Shown: positions 18,129-34,564, counted from the stretch's first letter. The stretch is DNA of 64,000 bases from WHSW01 sp963767285 (GCA_963767285.1 CAVYDJ010000002.1:1-64000); one strand, 5' to 3'. Made by a program: numbers and translations. The notes: generated by a model not told the origin, from the letters alone.

Positions 18129-18518
18129 GTGGCAACCAAGGTTTCCACCGAGGATTGGATCGAGGAGCTCAAGGGCATCTCGGTGCTGGAGCTCTCTGAG
18201 CGCATCAAGGCGCTCGAGGAGGAGTTCGGCGTCAGCGCGACAGCGGTCGCCGCGGCCGCCCCGGCGGCCGGCGGAGCCGGTGACGGTGCCGCGGCCGAGG
18301 AGGAGTCGTCGACGGTCGACGTCGTCCTCACCGAGGCCGGCGACAAGAAGATCCAGGTGATCAAGGCCGTCCGCGCCGCCACCGGGCTCGGGCTCAAGGA
18401 CGCCAAGGCGCTCGTCGACGGCGCTCCGAACGCCGTCAAGGAGGGCATCGAGCGCGACGAGGCCGAGAAGCTCAAGGGCGAGATCGAAGAGGCCGGCGGG
18501 ACCGTCGAGCTGAAGTAG
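18129..18518 (+). CDS. rplL: 50S ribosomal protein L7/L12
   Basis: 129 aa. It has an N-terminal dimerisation helix (EDWIEELKGISVLELSERIK), an Ala-rich hinge and a C-terminal factor-binding domain (KKIQVIKAVRAATGLGLKDAK). GTG start with GAGGAGG upstream, 3 bp after rplJ. It recruits translational GTPases to the stalk. Length is normal; the stop is followed by a 300-bp spacer before rpoB. Confidence 0.
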   Translation: MATKVSTEDWIEELKGISVLELSERIKALEEEFGVSATAVAAAAPAAGGAGDGAAAEEESSTVDVVLTEAGDKKIQVIKAVRAATGLGLKDAKALVDGAPNAVKEGIERDEAEKLKGEIEEAGGTVELK

Positions 18519-18528
18519 GTCCGGCCCG

Positions 18529-18642
18529 TCAGAGGTCCTGTCGGCGGAAGCGCCACAGGGCCAGGCCGAGGGCGGTGGCGAAGAACGCCGCCGCCCACAG
18601 CGCCAGCCAGCCCGGTGCGCCGCCGGCGAGCAACTGCCGCAG
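18529..18642 (-). pseudogene. 3' remnant of an ABC-2-type permease gene
   Basis: The minus strand reads QLLAGGAPGWLALWAAAFFA and then TALGLALWRFRRQDL before TGA at 18529-18531. A last membrane helix and short basic end of this form are typical of ABC-2 permeases. Upstream of about 18642 the frame dissolves into the rpoB promoter region, so the rest is gone. Identification from so short a piece is tentative. Confidence 0.
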
Positions 18643-18703
18643 TATGCGAAACCAGCGCGTTGGCTACACTGGCTGTCCGCACGGCTCAGGCACGCGGGCT
18701 AGC

Positions 18704-18733
18704 TTGAAGTGCCCGGGACGCTTGTGGTATCTT
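18704..18733 (+). promoter_or_regulatory. probable housekeeping promoter for rpoBC
   Basis: TTGAAG (18704-18709), an 18-base spacer, and TATCTT (18728-18733) form a plausible sigma-70-type promoter about 85 bases before the rpoB start. A second -10-like TACACT lies at 18665-18670. No terminator separates it from rplL, so rpoB may also be read from rplJ. Confidence 0.
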
Positions 18734-18818
18734 TGTGCGTCGCGCGCCGTTGACCTCTTTGCTGCCCGAATCCTCGCGCCGGATTCGTTCACCCACGACC
18801 ATCTGAGGAGTCGCCCAG

Positions 18819-22376
<3,558 letters not shown>

Positions 22377-22386
22377 CGGGACAGAC

Positions 22387-26427
<4,041 letters not shown>

Positions 26428-26432
26428 AGCAG

Positions 26433-26462
26433 AGCGGCCCCGGCACTCCGGGGCCGCTTTTT
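26433..26462 (+). terminator. intrinsic terminator after rpoC
   Basis: A perfect 11-bp stem, AGCGGCCCCGG with CCGGGGCCGCT, loop CACT, then TTTTT. It begins 6 bases after the rpoC stop and closes the rpoBC transcript. Confidence 0.
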
Positions 26463-26490
26463 CTGGGTAAGGGGGCGGATTAGGCGTTTG

Positions 26491-26505
26491 CCGACTTAAC
26501 GTCGG
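26491..26505. promoter_or_regulatory. palindrome at the start of the AbiEi/DUF559 gene
   Basis: CCGACTTAACGTCGG has perfect 5-base arms and ends one base before the ATG at 26507. TAACGT inside it resembles a -10 hexamer. It could be an operator for the protein's own winged-helix domain; this is inference. Confidence 0.
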
Positions 26506-26506
26506 T

Positions 26507-27334
26507 ATGCGGGCCAAACTCGGCAAACCCGATGCTGTGGTTGCTGCAATCGCCGCTACGCAGTTCGGGGTGATCACCCTTACCCAGCTAATCCACGCTG
26601 GGCTCAGCCGCTCTGGCGTAGATCGGCGGGTGGCCGCCGGCCGCCTCCACCGCATCCACCGCGGCGTCTACGCCGTAGGCCACCCGAACTTGGGCCACCG
26701 GGGCCGGTGGATGGCGGCCGTTCTCGCCTGCGGCCCGACCGCGGTCCTCTCACACCGCGCCGCCGCCGAGCTCTGGCAGCTCCTCACCCCAACCGTCGCC
26801 GACATCGACATCACGATCCCCAACGGCAGCGGCCGCCGGCGCAACGGCCTGCACATCCACCGCTCCCACCTGACACAGAACGAGATCACGGTGCGCCACC
26901 GCATCGCAGTAACCACCCCCGCCCGAACCCTCCGGGACCTGCGCCGCGTCGTCGAGCCCTGGCTCTACCGCCGCGCGCTGCGCGAGGCCGAATACAAGAA
27001 CCTGGACCTCGCCGGCCTCCAAACCGACGGGACCCGCAGCGACCCCGAAGCCGACTTCCTGCGCCTCTGCCGCCGCCACCGCCTACCCCCACCTGAACCG
27101 AACCAGCGCATCGGCCGCTACACCGTCGACTTCCTGTGGCGACCGCAGCGCCTCGTCGTCGAGGTCGACGCCTGGTCGACCCACCGCGGCCGCCAGGCGT
27201 TCGAGGACGATCACGGACGAGACGTCTTTCTCGAAGCCCGTGGCTACCGCGTCCTGCGCTTCACCGATCGCCAGCTCCGACGCGATCCGAAAGCCGTCGC
27301 CGCGTTGGTTCGGAGCAAGTTGAACGTTCCCTAG
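26507..27334 (+). CDS. AbiEi-like winged helix plus DUF559 nuclease-like protein
   Basis: 275 aa. Residues 1-55 (VITLTQLIHAGLSRSGVDRR, LHRIHRGVYAVG) resemble the winged-helix antitoxin domain of AbiEi. The C-terminal 100 residues are DUF559, a Vsr-like PD-(D/E)xK fold: Glu181 in SDPEADF, Asp208 in YTVDFLW, Glu219/Asp221 in VVEVDAW. The catalytic residues are present, so nuclease activity is plausible but unproven. Similar genes are numerous in actinobacteria and usually solitary, as here; no toxin partner gene is adjacent. Confidence 0.
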   Translation: MRAKLGKPDAVVAAIAATQFGVITLTQLIHAGLSRSGVDRRVAAGRLHRIHRGVYAVGHPNLGHRGRWMAAVLACGPTAVLSHRAAAELWQLLTPTVADIDITIPNGSGRRRNGLHIHRSHLTQNEITVRHRIAVTTPARTLRDLRRVVEPWLYRRALREAEYKNLDLAGLQTDGTRSDPEADFLRLCRRHRLPPPEPNQRIGRYTVDFLWRPQRLVVEVDAWSTHRGRQAFEDDHGRDVFLEARGYRVLRFTDRQLRRDPKAVAALVRSKLNVP

Positions 27335-27421
27335 GCGCCCGTCCTCGACCCCGTGGCCGCACGTGCGAGGCCGGGTTCGCCGAGCTTGGCGCGCTCGCGG
27401 GACATCGCTGAATGCTCTTGC

Positions 27422-27908
27422 ATGGCGACGGCCCGCCGCGTGGCGGGGTGGCACTACTGATCGGCGTGGCGTCCTGGCCTGCTCGCGACCGTCTCGCAGG
27501 CAGCTGCGCAGATCGGGCGCGGAGGAACGGTGACGGTTCGGTCACCGGCCAGGGCAGTGCCACCGGACCCGGGATCAACTGCACCCAGAGCGGCGGACCC
27601 GACTGCTCGGAGAACTACCCGGGCACCGAGTTCTGCGAGCCGATTGAGCCGGGAGACCCGCCGCTGTGCGCCTACGAGCCAGACGTCGTCGACCTGACGG
27701 CCGGCGCCGATAGCAACGGCTTCGTCCGACGCCGGGTTCGAGCTTCGAGTGCAAGCTCGACCAGGGTGCCTTTGCGCCCTGCACCTCGCCCGCCGTGTTC
27801 AGGGTCAAGCGGGGCCGGCACCGGCTCGAGGTGCGCGCTGTCGACGCGGCCGGTAATCGCGACCCGATCCCCGCGGTCCGGACATGGCGGGTGCGGAAGG
27901 GCCACTAG
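27422..27908 (+). pseudogene. secreted Cys-rich Ig-like protein, frameshifted
   Basis: Pieces in different frames give an apparent signal region (VALLIGVA, then LLATVSQAAAQIGRGGTVTV), a GPGINCTQSGGPDCSENYPG block and a C-terminal domain SSFECKLDQGAFAPC with VDAAGNRDP. The last domain matches the end of the beta-propeller protein at 14.3 kb. At least two one-base shifts are needed (about 27470-27540 and about 27725). It is probably a surface protein, broken here. Nothing indicates an enzymatic role. Confidence 0.
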
Positions 27909-28057
27909 GTCGACGGAGTGTCCTTGGCCGGGTGTCGTATGTCGGTCTCGCCGAATTCGCACCCGCGGGGGATCGGTGGTAGCTTCGCAAGTGGCAAGGG
28001 GGAACCGGGCGGTCAGGGGCCGCCGACAGGCAAAATCGAACATGGAGGGAACCTCTC

Positions 28058-29930
28058 TTGTCCTCAACGCTTGATGCGTGCGTGCCCCAGCGTGCCACGC
28101 GGTATCTGATCGCTGCCGTCGCGGCGACGCTGCTCGGCGTCGCGGCACCGGCTGCAGACGCCACCGTGACCGGTAGCACCGACCCGGTCGCGGTCGCGAA
28201 CTCGATCGGGGACGGATCGCCGGGCCTGGTCACCGGCGCCGCGTTCACGTTCTCGGCGCCAGCCGCCGAATGCTCCGACGGGAACGAAGCGACGACGACG
28301 GGAACGGCCTGACCGACACGGCCGACCGGCCGGCTGCACCAGCGCGGCCGATGACGGAGAACGACGTTCCGGGAGCAGTATTCCAGGGCGTCCCGGAGTG
28401 CCAGAACAAGGAGGACGACGACGCGACGGCAAATTCGACTACAGCTGGCCGAATCCGGCCTGCGCGCTGGACACGGGCGTGTTCGGCGACGGATGCCAGT
28501 GAGGATCCCGCCGGGAGGCGCGGAGTGCGAACGGAAATGAGGATTCGACTCCGACGGATGGCGGCGGATTCGGCGAGCGACTGCGCAACGGATCCCGAGT
28601 GCTCGGCGGCCTCGACGACAACGATGAGCTCCGACCTCGAGGAGTGCTCCGACGGCATCGACAACGACGAGGACGGCCTCAACAGACCTCAGCGACCCGG
28701 GCTGCTACGTTCCCGTACGACAACGACGAGAGCTCCGACAACCCGTCGCCGGCGGCCTCCGTCAAGCAGGCGGGCATCGGCGATACCGGACTGGCCGGGT
28801 TCCCGACGTCCAACTCGAGCTTCGGCGTCCTGACGAGCGGCGATGCCGAGCTCGCCGACGACCCGAACAGCAGCGGCGGGTCGGGCGCGACCACGGGCGG
28901 GGTCGCGTATGGCGAGGCGAACGATCCCGTGACGTTGAGGATCGACCTCCTCGTCCCGACCGGAGTCAACTGTGTTGGTTTCGACTTCCGGTTCCTCTCC
29001 GACGAGTTCCCGGAGTTCGTCAACGCCGGGTTCAACGACGCTTTCATCGCTCAGCTCGACCAGGTGTCGCTCAACGTCACTGGGAGCTCGATCACCGCGC
29101 CGAACGACTTCGCCGCGGGGATCGGCGACCAGATCTCGGTTGATGCGTCGGGCCCGAGCGGGATGAGCGATTTGTTCGCGGTCGGGACCACCTACGACGG
29201 TGCGACACCGCGGCTCGTCGCGCGCCACCTCGTCGATCCGGGAAAGCATTCGGTGTTCCTGACGATCTTCGACGCTGGCGACCACATCCTCGACTCCGCC
29301 GTGTTCGTCGACAACCTGCGGGTCACCAACGAGCCGCAGGGCGAGTGCAAGTCGCTCGCCGTCGAACCGTTCGAGGGCAAGAGCGGTGTCTCATTCGGCG
29401 GTGATCCGAACAATCCGGTGGGCGTGGACGAGACGGCCGCGTTCCTGCAGATGCTGTTGCACTGCAACCTGCCCTCGGGCAACGAGTTCAACTGCACCAA
29501 CAACCTGTCGGCGACGTTCACGGATTCGACGGGCACCCAGAGCGGGAAGCGGGCGGCCCGGGCCACGACGGCCCTCGCGACCGGTACCGCCACCATTCCG
29601 GCGGGCACGACACAGCAGGTGTCGCTGCCGACCACGCCGGAGGGCAAGGCCGCCATCCAGGCGGCCAAGGACGCGCCGGCGGATCTCCGGGCTCAAGCCA
29701 AGAAGCAGAAGCAGAAGGCCAAGAAGCTGAAGAAGAAGGCCAAGAAGGCGCCGACGAAGGCGAAGGCCAAGAAGCTTCTGAAGAAGGCCAAGAAGGCCCT
29801 GAAGAAGGCGAAACAGCTGGAGGCCCAGGCTGCCGCGCTCGAGCAGCAGCCCCTCGGGACGGTGAACCTGACGATCACCAACCCGACCAACGGAGCCACG
29901 GACAACCTGACCCTCTCGCTGCCGCGGTAG
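28058..29930 (+). pseudogene. choice-of-anchor-L surface protein, frameshifted 5' third
   Basis: A TTG at 28058, six bases after GGAGGGA, starts a signal peptide (LIAAVAATLLGVAAPAADA). Acidic Cys repeats follow (ECSDGN, DDGNGLTD, ECSDGIDNDEDGL), split among frames between about 28260 and 28690. The rest is intact: a choice-of-anchor-L-type beta domain (GFDFRFLSDEFPEF, FNDAFIAQL, KHSVFLTIFDAGDHILDS), then a Lys/Ala-rich helix at about 29695-29830 and a short beta end. It is probably a calcium-stabilised wall or matrix protein. The acidic repeats look Ca-binding, which is inference. Confidence 0.
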
Positions 29931-29956
29931 CGCGACGCGCCAGGCTTGCAAGCGGA

Positions 29957-29984
29957 GACGGCCGGGCCCTCGGGTCCGGCCGTC
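29957..29984. terminator. GC-rich hairpin, possible weak terminator
   Basis: GACGGCCGG and CCGGCCGTC flank a loop containing GCCC/GGGT. There is no T-run after it on either strand. It sits between the surface-protein stop and the cystathionine beta-synthase promoter, so termination by structure alone is possible. Confidence 0.
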
Positions 29985-29997
29985 GTCGTTCCCGGAC

Positions 29998-30003
29998 TAA
30001 GCT
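29998..30003 (+). promoter_or_regulatory. -10 hexamer for a leaderless cbs mRNA
   Basis: TAAGCT, then 6 bases, then the GTG start at 30010. There is no Shine-Dalgarno in the gap. It is one of four identical-spacing cases in the window. Confidence 0.
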
Positions 30004-30009
30004 CGCACT

Positions 30010-31383
30010 GTGAGCGAGGCGCCCGCTTCCGAGATCCGCGACTCGGTCCTCGACCTGATCGGCGAGACGCCGGTCGTGCGCCTCTCGCGCCTCGACCCCG
30101 AGCTGCGCACGCCGCTGGTCGCGAAGGTCGAGTACATGAACCCCGGCGGCTCGGTCAAAGACCGCCCGGCCGTGGCGATGATCGACGCGGCCGAGCGCGA
30201 GGGCCTGCTGCGGCCCGGCGGGACCCTGGTCGAGCCGACCTCCGGCAACACAGGCCTGGGCCTGGCGATGGTCGCGGCGCTGCGCGGTTACCGGGTGATC
30301 GGGGTGATGCCCGACAAGATGAGCCGGGAGAAGATCGACACGCTGCGTGCCTTCGGGGCCGAGGTCGTGGTCTGCCCGACCGCGGTCGAGCCCGACGACC
30401 CGCGCTCCTATTACCGGGTCGCGGACCGGCTCACCGAGGAGATCGACGGCGCCTTCCAGCCCAACCAGTACTTCAACCAGGCCAATCCTGAGGCGCACCA
30501 CCGCAGCACCGGCCCCGAGTTCTGGCGCCAGACCGGCGGGAAAGTCACCCACCTGGTGATCGCTGTCGGGACCGGCGGCACGATCACCGGGGTCGGCCGC
30601 TACTTCAAGGAGCAGAACCCCGACGTCCAGATCGTCGGCGCCGACCCGGAGGGCTCGATCTACTCCGGCGGTCCGGTCCACCCCTACCGGGTCGAGGGGA
30701 TCGGCGAGGACTTCTGGCCCGAGACCTTCGACCCGGAACTCGTGGACCGCTACGTGAGGGTCTCGGACCGCGACTCGTTCCTGGCCGCGCGGCGGCTGGT
30801 CGCCCGCGAGGGCCTGTTCGCCGGCGGCTCGACCGGGACGGCCCTGTGCGCGGCGCTGACCGTTGCCCGCGAGCTCGACGATCCGGACGCGCTCGTCGCG
30901 ACGATCATCCCCGACGGCGGCCGGCCGTACGTCTCCAAGGTCTTCAACGACTCGTGGATGCGGGAGCACGGCTACCTCGGAGACGAGGGCGCGCTGACGG
31001 TGGGCGAGGTCATCCGGGGGCGCGGCGTCGTTCGCCCCATGCTCACGGTCGACAGCCATGACACGGTGGGGCGCGTGCTCGAGCTGATGCGCGAGCACGG
31101 GGTCTCCCAGGTCCCGGTCGTCTCGGGCGACGACGGGCGCGCCTTCATGGGGACGGTCAGCGAACGGGGCCTGCTGATGGCCTCCTCCGAGCACCCCGGG
31201 ATCCTCGGCGACCCGGTCACCGAGGTGATCGAGCCGCCGCTGCCCGAGCTGGCCGCAAACAGCCCGGCCAACGAGGCGATTCAGCTGATCCTCGCCGAGC
31301 GCCGGCCCGTGATCGTCGTCGACGAAGGCCGGGCGCTCGGCATCCTCGCGTCGGTCGACCTGATCGAGGCGCTGAACCAGTGA
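30010..31383 (+). CDS. cystathionine beta-synthase
   Basis: 457 aa. A PLP fold-type II domain has Lys50 in NPGGSVKDR, the TSGNTG phosphate loop at 77-82 and GTGGTITG. Residues about 335-455 are two CBS domains (VVRPMLTVDSHDTVGRVLEL, SQVPVVSG), which bind adenosyl ligands in relatives. It condenses serine with homocysteine to cystathionine. It overlaps the next gene by GTGA, forming a transsulfuration operon. The CBS domains separate it from plain cysteine synthase, which has a similar core. Confidence 0.
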   Translation: MSEAPASEIRDSVLDLIGETPVVRLSRLDPELRTPLVAKVEYMNPGGSVKDRPAVAMIDAAEREGLLRPGGTLVEPTSGNTGLGLAMVAALRGYRVIGVMPDKMSREKIDTLRAFGAEVVVCPTAVEPDDPRSYYRVADRLTEEIDGAFQPNQYFNQANPEAHHRSTGPEFWRQTGGKVTHLVIAVGTGGTITGVGRYFKEQNPDVQIVGADPEGSIYSGGPVHPYRVEGIGEDFWPETFDPELVDRYVRVSDRDSFLAARRLVAREGLFAGGSTGTALCAALTVARELDDPDALVATIIPDGGRPYVSKVFNDSWMREHGYLGDEGALTVGEVIRGRGVVRPMLTVDSHDTVGRVLELMREHGVSQVPVVSGDDGRAFMGTVSERGLLMASSEHPGILGDPVTEVIEPPLPELAANSPANEAIQLILAERRPVIVVDEGRALGILASVDLIEALNQ

Positions 31384-32453
31384 GCGAAAGAAGCTTCGAC
31401 ACCAGGGTCGTCCACGCCGGCCTCGAGCCGGACCCGACCTACGGCTCGGTGATCCCGCCGATCCACCAGACCTCCACCTACGTGCAGCCGGCGCCGGGCG
31501 AGTTCGTCGAGGACTACGACTACTCGCGCTCGGCGAACCCGACCCGGACAGCCCTCGAGCGGGCGCTGGGCGAGCTCGAGGGAGGCGAGGCGACCGCGTT
31601 CTCGAGCGGGATGGCTGCCACCCACGCCGTGCTGACCGCCGCGCTCACCCAGGGCGAGCATCTGATCCTCCCGCACGACCTCTACGGCGGCACCTTCCGG
31701 CTCGTCGACAAGGTGCTGGCCAACTTCGGACTCGCCTACGACCTCGTCGACCAGCGCGACCTCGATGCGCTGCGGGCCGCGCTACGCCCCGAGACGCGCC
31801 TGATCTGGGTCGAGACGCCGACTAACCCGCTGCTCAACGAGATCGACATCGCCGCCGTGGTCGAGGCGGCGGACGGCCGCCCGGTGGTGGTCGACAACAC
31901 GTTCGCGACGCCGGTGGTCCAGCGCCCGCTCGAGCTCGGGGCGACGGCGGTGGTCCACTCGACCACCAAGTACCTGGGCGGTCACTCCGATGTCGTCGGC
32001 GGCGCCGTGATCAGCGCCGACCCCGAGCTCCACGAGAAGGTTCGCTTCATCCAGAACTCGGTCGGCGCCGTCCCCGGGCCGTTCGACTGCTTCCTCGTCC
32101 ACCGCGGACTGCGCACGCTTGCGCTGCGGGTCGCCCGCCACACCGAGAACGGGCAGGCGGTCAGCGAGTGGCTGCGCACCGCGTCCGGGGTCGAGGACGT
32201 CCGCTGGCCCGGGTTCGGCGGGATGGTCTCCTTCCGCCACCCCGACGCGGTCGGGATCGTCAGCCGCACCGAGCTCTTCTCGCTTGCCGAGTCCCTGGGC
32301 GGGGTCGAGTCGCTGATCGAGGTCCCCCAGGCGATGACCCATCAGTCGGTCGAGGACTCCGCCGCAGCCGTGCCCGCGGATCTGGTCCGCCTCTCGTGCG
32401 GGATCGAGGCCGCCGAGGACCTGATCGCGGACCTCGAGCAGGCGCTGCCCTAG
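31380..32453 (+). CDS. cystathionine gamma-lyase/synthase family enzyme
   Basis: 357 aa, slightly short for the family. PLP Lys197 lies in HSTTKYLGGHSD; YSRSANPTR and SSGMAATHAVL are typical N-terminal blocks. With the upstream cystathionine beta-synthase it most likely acts as a gamma-lyase completing homocysteine-to-cysteine conversion, although gamma-synthase activity cannot be excluded from sequence. The GTG start overlaps the upstream TGA, indicating coupled translation. Confidence 0.
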   Translation: MSERSFDTRVVHAGLEPDPTYGSVIPPIHQTSTYVQPAPGEFVEDYDYSRSANPTRTALERALGELEGGEATAFSSGMAATHAVLTAALTQGEHLILPHDLYGGTFRLVDKVLANFGLAYDLVDQRDLDALRAALRPETRLIWVETPTNPLLNEIDIAAVVEAADGRPVVVDNTFATPVVQRPLELGATAVVHSTTKYLGGHSDVVGGAVISADPELHEKVRFIQNSVGAVPGPFDCFLVHRGLRTLALRVARHTENGQAVSEWLRTASGVEDVRWPGFGGMVSFRHPDAVGIVSRTELFSLAESLGGVESLIEVPQAMTHQSVEDSAAAVPADLVRLSCGIEAAEDLIADLEQALP

Positions 32454-32472
32454 GCGCGGCTCAGGCACGCGG

Positions 32473-32491
32473 CACCCGAAATCGGGTGTTT
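32473..32491 (+). terminator. short hairpin after the transsulfuration operon
   Basis: CACCCG pairs with CGGGTG around AAAT, then TTT. The 6-bp stem and short T-run make it a weak intrinsic terminator 20 bases after the stop. Confidence 0.
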
Positions 32492-32563
32492 CCACCTATA
32501 CCCGCGCCGGTTGGCCGCGCCTAGGTTGGTCCGCGCAAGGGGAGTCGAGCACGGGAGGACCCG

Positions 32564-33661
32564 ATGAACGCGCGAATCAGCGAGCACCTGCGACGCAACG
32601 TCTACGGCCTGGTGGCGGTCTTCATCGCCCTGGGCGGTTCGGCGATCGCCGCCGAGCAGGCGGCGAAGAACTCGGTCACGTCGAAATCGATCAAGAACGG
32701 CCAGGTCAAGCTCAAGGACCACGCCGTGAACTCGGTCGACGGCACGAAGGTCGTCGACGCCTCGCTGGCGGGAGGGGACGTGCAGGACGCGTCGCTGACC
32801 GGCGCCGACGTGGCCGTCGACTCGCTGACGGGCGCGGACATCGACGAGGCCTCGCTGCAGGGACTCGGCGGCGGCGGTGGTGGGCCGGCGACACCGAGCG
32901 GTCCCGCGGGTGGCGACCTGACGGGCACCTACCCGGACCCGACGATCGCGGTGGACGCGGTCACCGGCGCCGAAGTGCTCGATGGAACCCTGGCGACGGC
33001 GGACATCGACGAGTCGACGCTCGGCTTCACGGCCGGGGCCGACATCACGGGGACGCTCGGTAGCGCCCAGATCGACGCCAACGTCGTCGGCAACGTCCAG
33101 CTGCTCGACAACGCGGTGGGGAACGCTGAAATGGCCAGCAACGCGATCGGCAACGCCGAGATCTCGAACGACGCGGTGGCGAACGGCGAGATGGCGAACA
33201 ACGCGATCGGCAACGCCGAGATGGCCGACAACGCGATCGGCAACGCCGAGATGGCCGACAACGCGATCGACGACGCCGAGCTGGCCGACAACGCGGTCGG
33301 CAACCTGGAGCTCGACGACAATGCGGTTGGCTCGGCCGAGGTGAGCGCCGCGTCCCTGCGCCGATCGGACCTCGCGATGGGGGTCGGTGCGGGAGTCATC
33401 GACGCGAGTGGACCGCTCGCGATCGGTGCCTGCAGCGCTGAGGCGAACACTGCGGGCCACGCGTCCGGTACCTCGCCGTCGGGCAGCCACACGTTTGCGT
33501 TCTCGGAGCGCAACAACGCGGCCGCCAACAACGGATGGGTGGTGGTCGGGGTCCAGACGACCTCAGCCGATGTCGGCCGGGTCAAGATCTGCAATCACAC
33601 CTCGTCGGGGGCGGCCGAGCCGCCGAGCATCGTGTTCGAGTACTTCACGCTCGGGACGTAG
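32564..33661 (+). CDS. secreted decapeptide-repeat surface protein
   Basis: 365 aa. A short N-terminal hydrophobic segment (VYGLVAVFIALGGSAIAAE) is followed by shorter repeats (DGTKVVDASLAGGDVQDASL), a Gly-rich linker, the eight-unit DNAVGNAEMA array (33107-33346) and a compact C-terminal beta domain. GGGAGGA precedes the ATG by 5 bases. TAGGTT upstream (about 32522) could be its -10. The repeats would stack as a solenoid, like pentapeptide-repeat relatives. It is a probable cell-surface fibre; function unknown. Confidence 0.
   Translation: MNARISEHLRRNVYGLVAVFIALGGSAIAAEQAAKNSVTSKSIKNGQVKLKDHAVNSVDGTKVVDASLAGGDVQDASLTGADVAVDSLTGADIDEASLQGLGGGGGGPATPSGPAGGDLTGTYPDPTIAVDAVTGAEVLDGTLATADIDESTLGFTAGADITGTLGSAQIDANVVGNVQLLDNAVGNAEMASNAIGNAEISNDAVANGEMANNAIGNAEMADNAIGNAEMADNAIDDAELADNAVGNLELDDNAVGSAEVSAASLRRSDLAMGVGAGVIDASGPLAIGACSAEANTAGHASGTSPSGSHTFAFSERNNAAANNGWVVVGVQTTSADVGRVKICNHTSSGAAEPPSIVFEYFTLGT
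33107..33346 (+). repeat. eight 30-bp repeats encoding a decapeptide
   Basis: Units read DNAVGNAEMA, SNAIGNAEIS, NDAVANGEMA, NNAIGNAEMA, DNAIGNAEMA, DNAIDDAELA, DNAVGNLELD and DNAVGSAEVS. The DNA units are similar enough that copy number may vary between strains. Confidence 0.
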
Positions 33662-33662
33662 A

Positions 33663-33683
33663 GGGCCCGGCTCGGGCGGGCCC
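33663..33683. terminator. hairpin between convergent genes
   Basis: GGGCCCG pairs with CGGGCCC around GCTCGGG, directly between the converging stops at 33661 and 33685. There is no T-run, so a bidirectional terminator role is only likely by position. Confidence 0.
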
Positions 33684-33684
33684 G

Positions 33685-34011
33685 TTAGCGCTCGACCGGT
33701 TCCGCGGAGCCGCGCTGGGCTCCGCGGGCCGTCGCCGCGCGCAGCGGTGCGGGCGCGGTGATCACCCGGTTACGACCCCCGGGCGGGCAATCCGGGAGCG
33801 GCATCGCGTCCGGGCCGTGGTTGCCGCGGCGGGGGCCGCGCGGCTTCTTCGGCTCCCGGCGAAAGCGCCGGAAGCGGTGATCCTCGGCCTCAGGCGGCGC
33901 CTCGTCGGGCTGCGTCTCGGCACGGAATGCCCACCACACGATGTAGAGCATCAGGCCGACGGGGATCTTCAAGACCACCATCAGAAACAGGATCGGTACG
34001 AATCCCTCCAC
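33685..34011 (-). CDS. small membrane protein, function unknown
   Basis: 108 aa from the GTG at 34009-34011. One transmembrane helix at the very N-terminus (FVPILFLMVVLKIPVGLMLY, WW) is followed by a soluble Arg/Pro-rich tail (RREPKKPRGPRRGNHG). The layout recalls small actinobacterial membrane proteins of unknown role. It starts immediately after the stop of the HAD-like gene, so the two are co-transcribed. Confidence 0.
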   Translation of the reverse strand: MEGFVPILFLMVVLKIPVGLMLYIVWWAFRAETQPDEAPPEAEDHRFRRFRREPKKPRGPRRGNHGPDAMPLPDCPPGGRNRVITAPAPLRAATARGAQRGSAEPVER

Positions 34012-34518
34012 CTAGGGCGCAGTGTAACCGTCGCGAACCCAGCCCAAGAGCGCCTCGGTGTGGGCCTCGGTGAGCCCGACTTCGGAGTCGGTCGGGCACA
34101 GCAGGGTGGGGGCCTCGCGCTGCGCGGCCCAGGCGTGGCAGCTCTCGTCGAAGGAGTCGTCGATCCACGCCAGCGGGCGGTTGTAGGCGTACTCGGTGAG
34201 CGCGTCGAGCTTCCAGTGGGAACTGCCGAACCGCGCCCGGCCGTCGAACGTGAGGACGGGCAGGTCGCCGGGCAGGCCGAGGATCAGCGGCAGGTGGTCG
34301 TTTGCACGCTGCTCCCAGCCGGTCGCCCAGACGAGCTCATAGACCTCGGCCAGCCGCAGCAGCTCCGCGCCCGCCCGGTCGGAGATCACGTGCGCCATCC
34401 CGTCGATCAGGTGCATGCGTCCCCCCGCCTGGTTCAGCGGTCCGTCGAAGCCGAAGAGGCTGATCACGCCGTCGACGTCGACGGCCAGAATCGGGCGTGA
34501 ACTGTCGTTTGCGGCCAT
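34012..34518 (-). CDS. HAD-like hydrolase
   Basis: 168 aa. DVDGV with Asp14 and Asp16 is the HAD nucleophile motif; WATGWEQRAN supplies a motif II-like segment and PLAWIDDSFDE the acidic motif. There is no cap domain, so it may be a small phosphatase; the substrate is unknown. TACGCT lies 10 bases before the ATG and faces the rpsL promoter across a 46-bp divergent gap. Confidence 0.
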   Translation of the reverse strand: MAANDSSRPILAVDVDGVISLFGFDGPLNQAGGRMHLIDGMAHVISDRAGAELLRLAEVYELVWATGWEQRANDHLPLILGLPGDLPVLTFDGRARFGSSHWKLDALTEYAYNRPLAWIDDSFDESCHAWAAQREAPTLLCPTDSEVGLTEAHTEALLGWVRDGYTAP

Positions 34519-34546
34519 CCAACGCCGCAGCGTAGCGGCGAGGCCC

Positions 34547-34555
34547 TGCTATCTT
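34547..34555 (+). promoter_or_regulatory. extended -10 promoter of rpsL
   Basis: TGCTATCTT: an extended TG motif plus TATCTT, with 9 bases to the GTG start at 34565. The mRNA leader would be about 0-3 bases, too short for a Shine-Dalgarno. Confidence 0.
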
Positions 34556-34564
34556 CCCGCAGCC

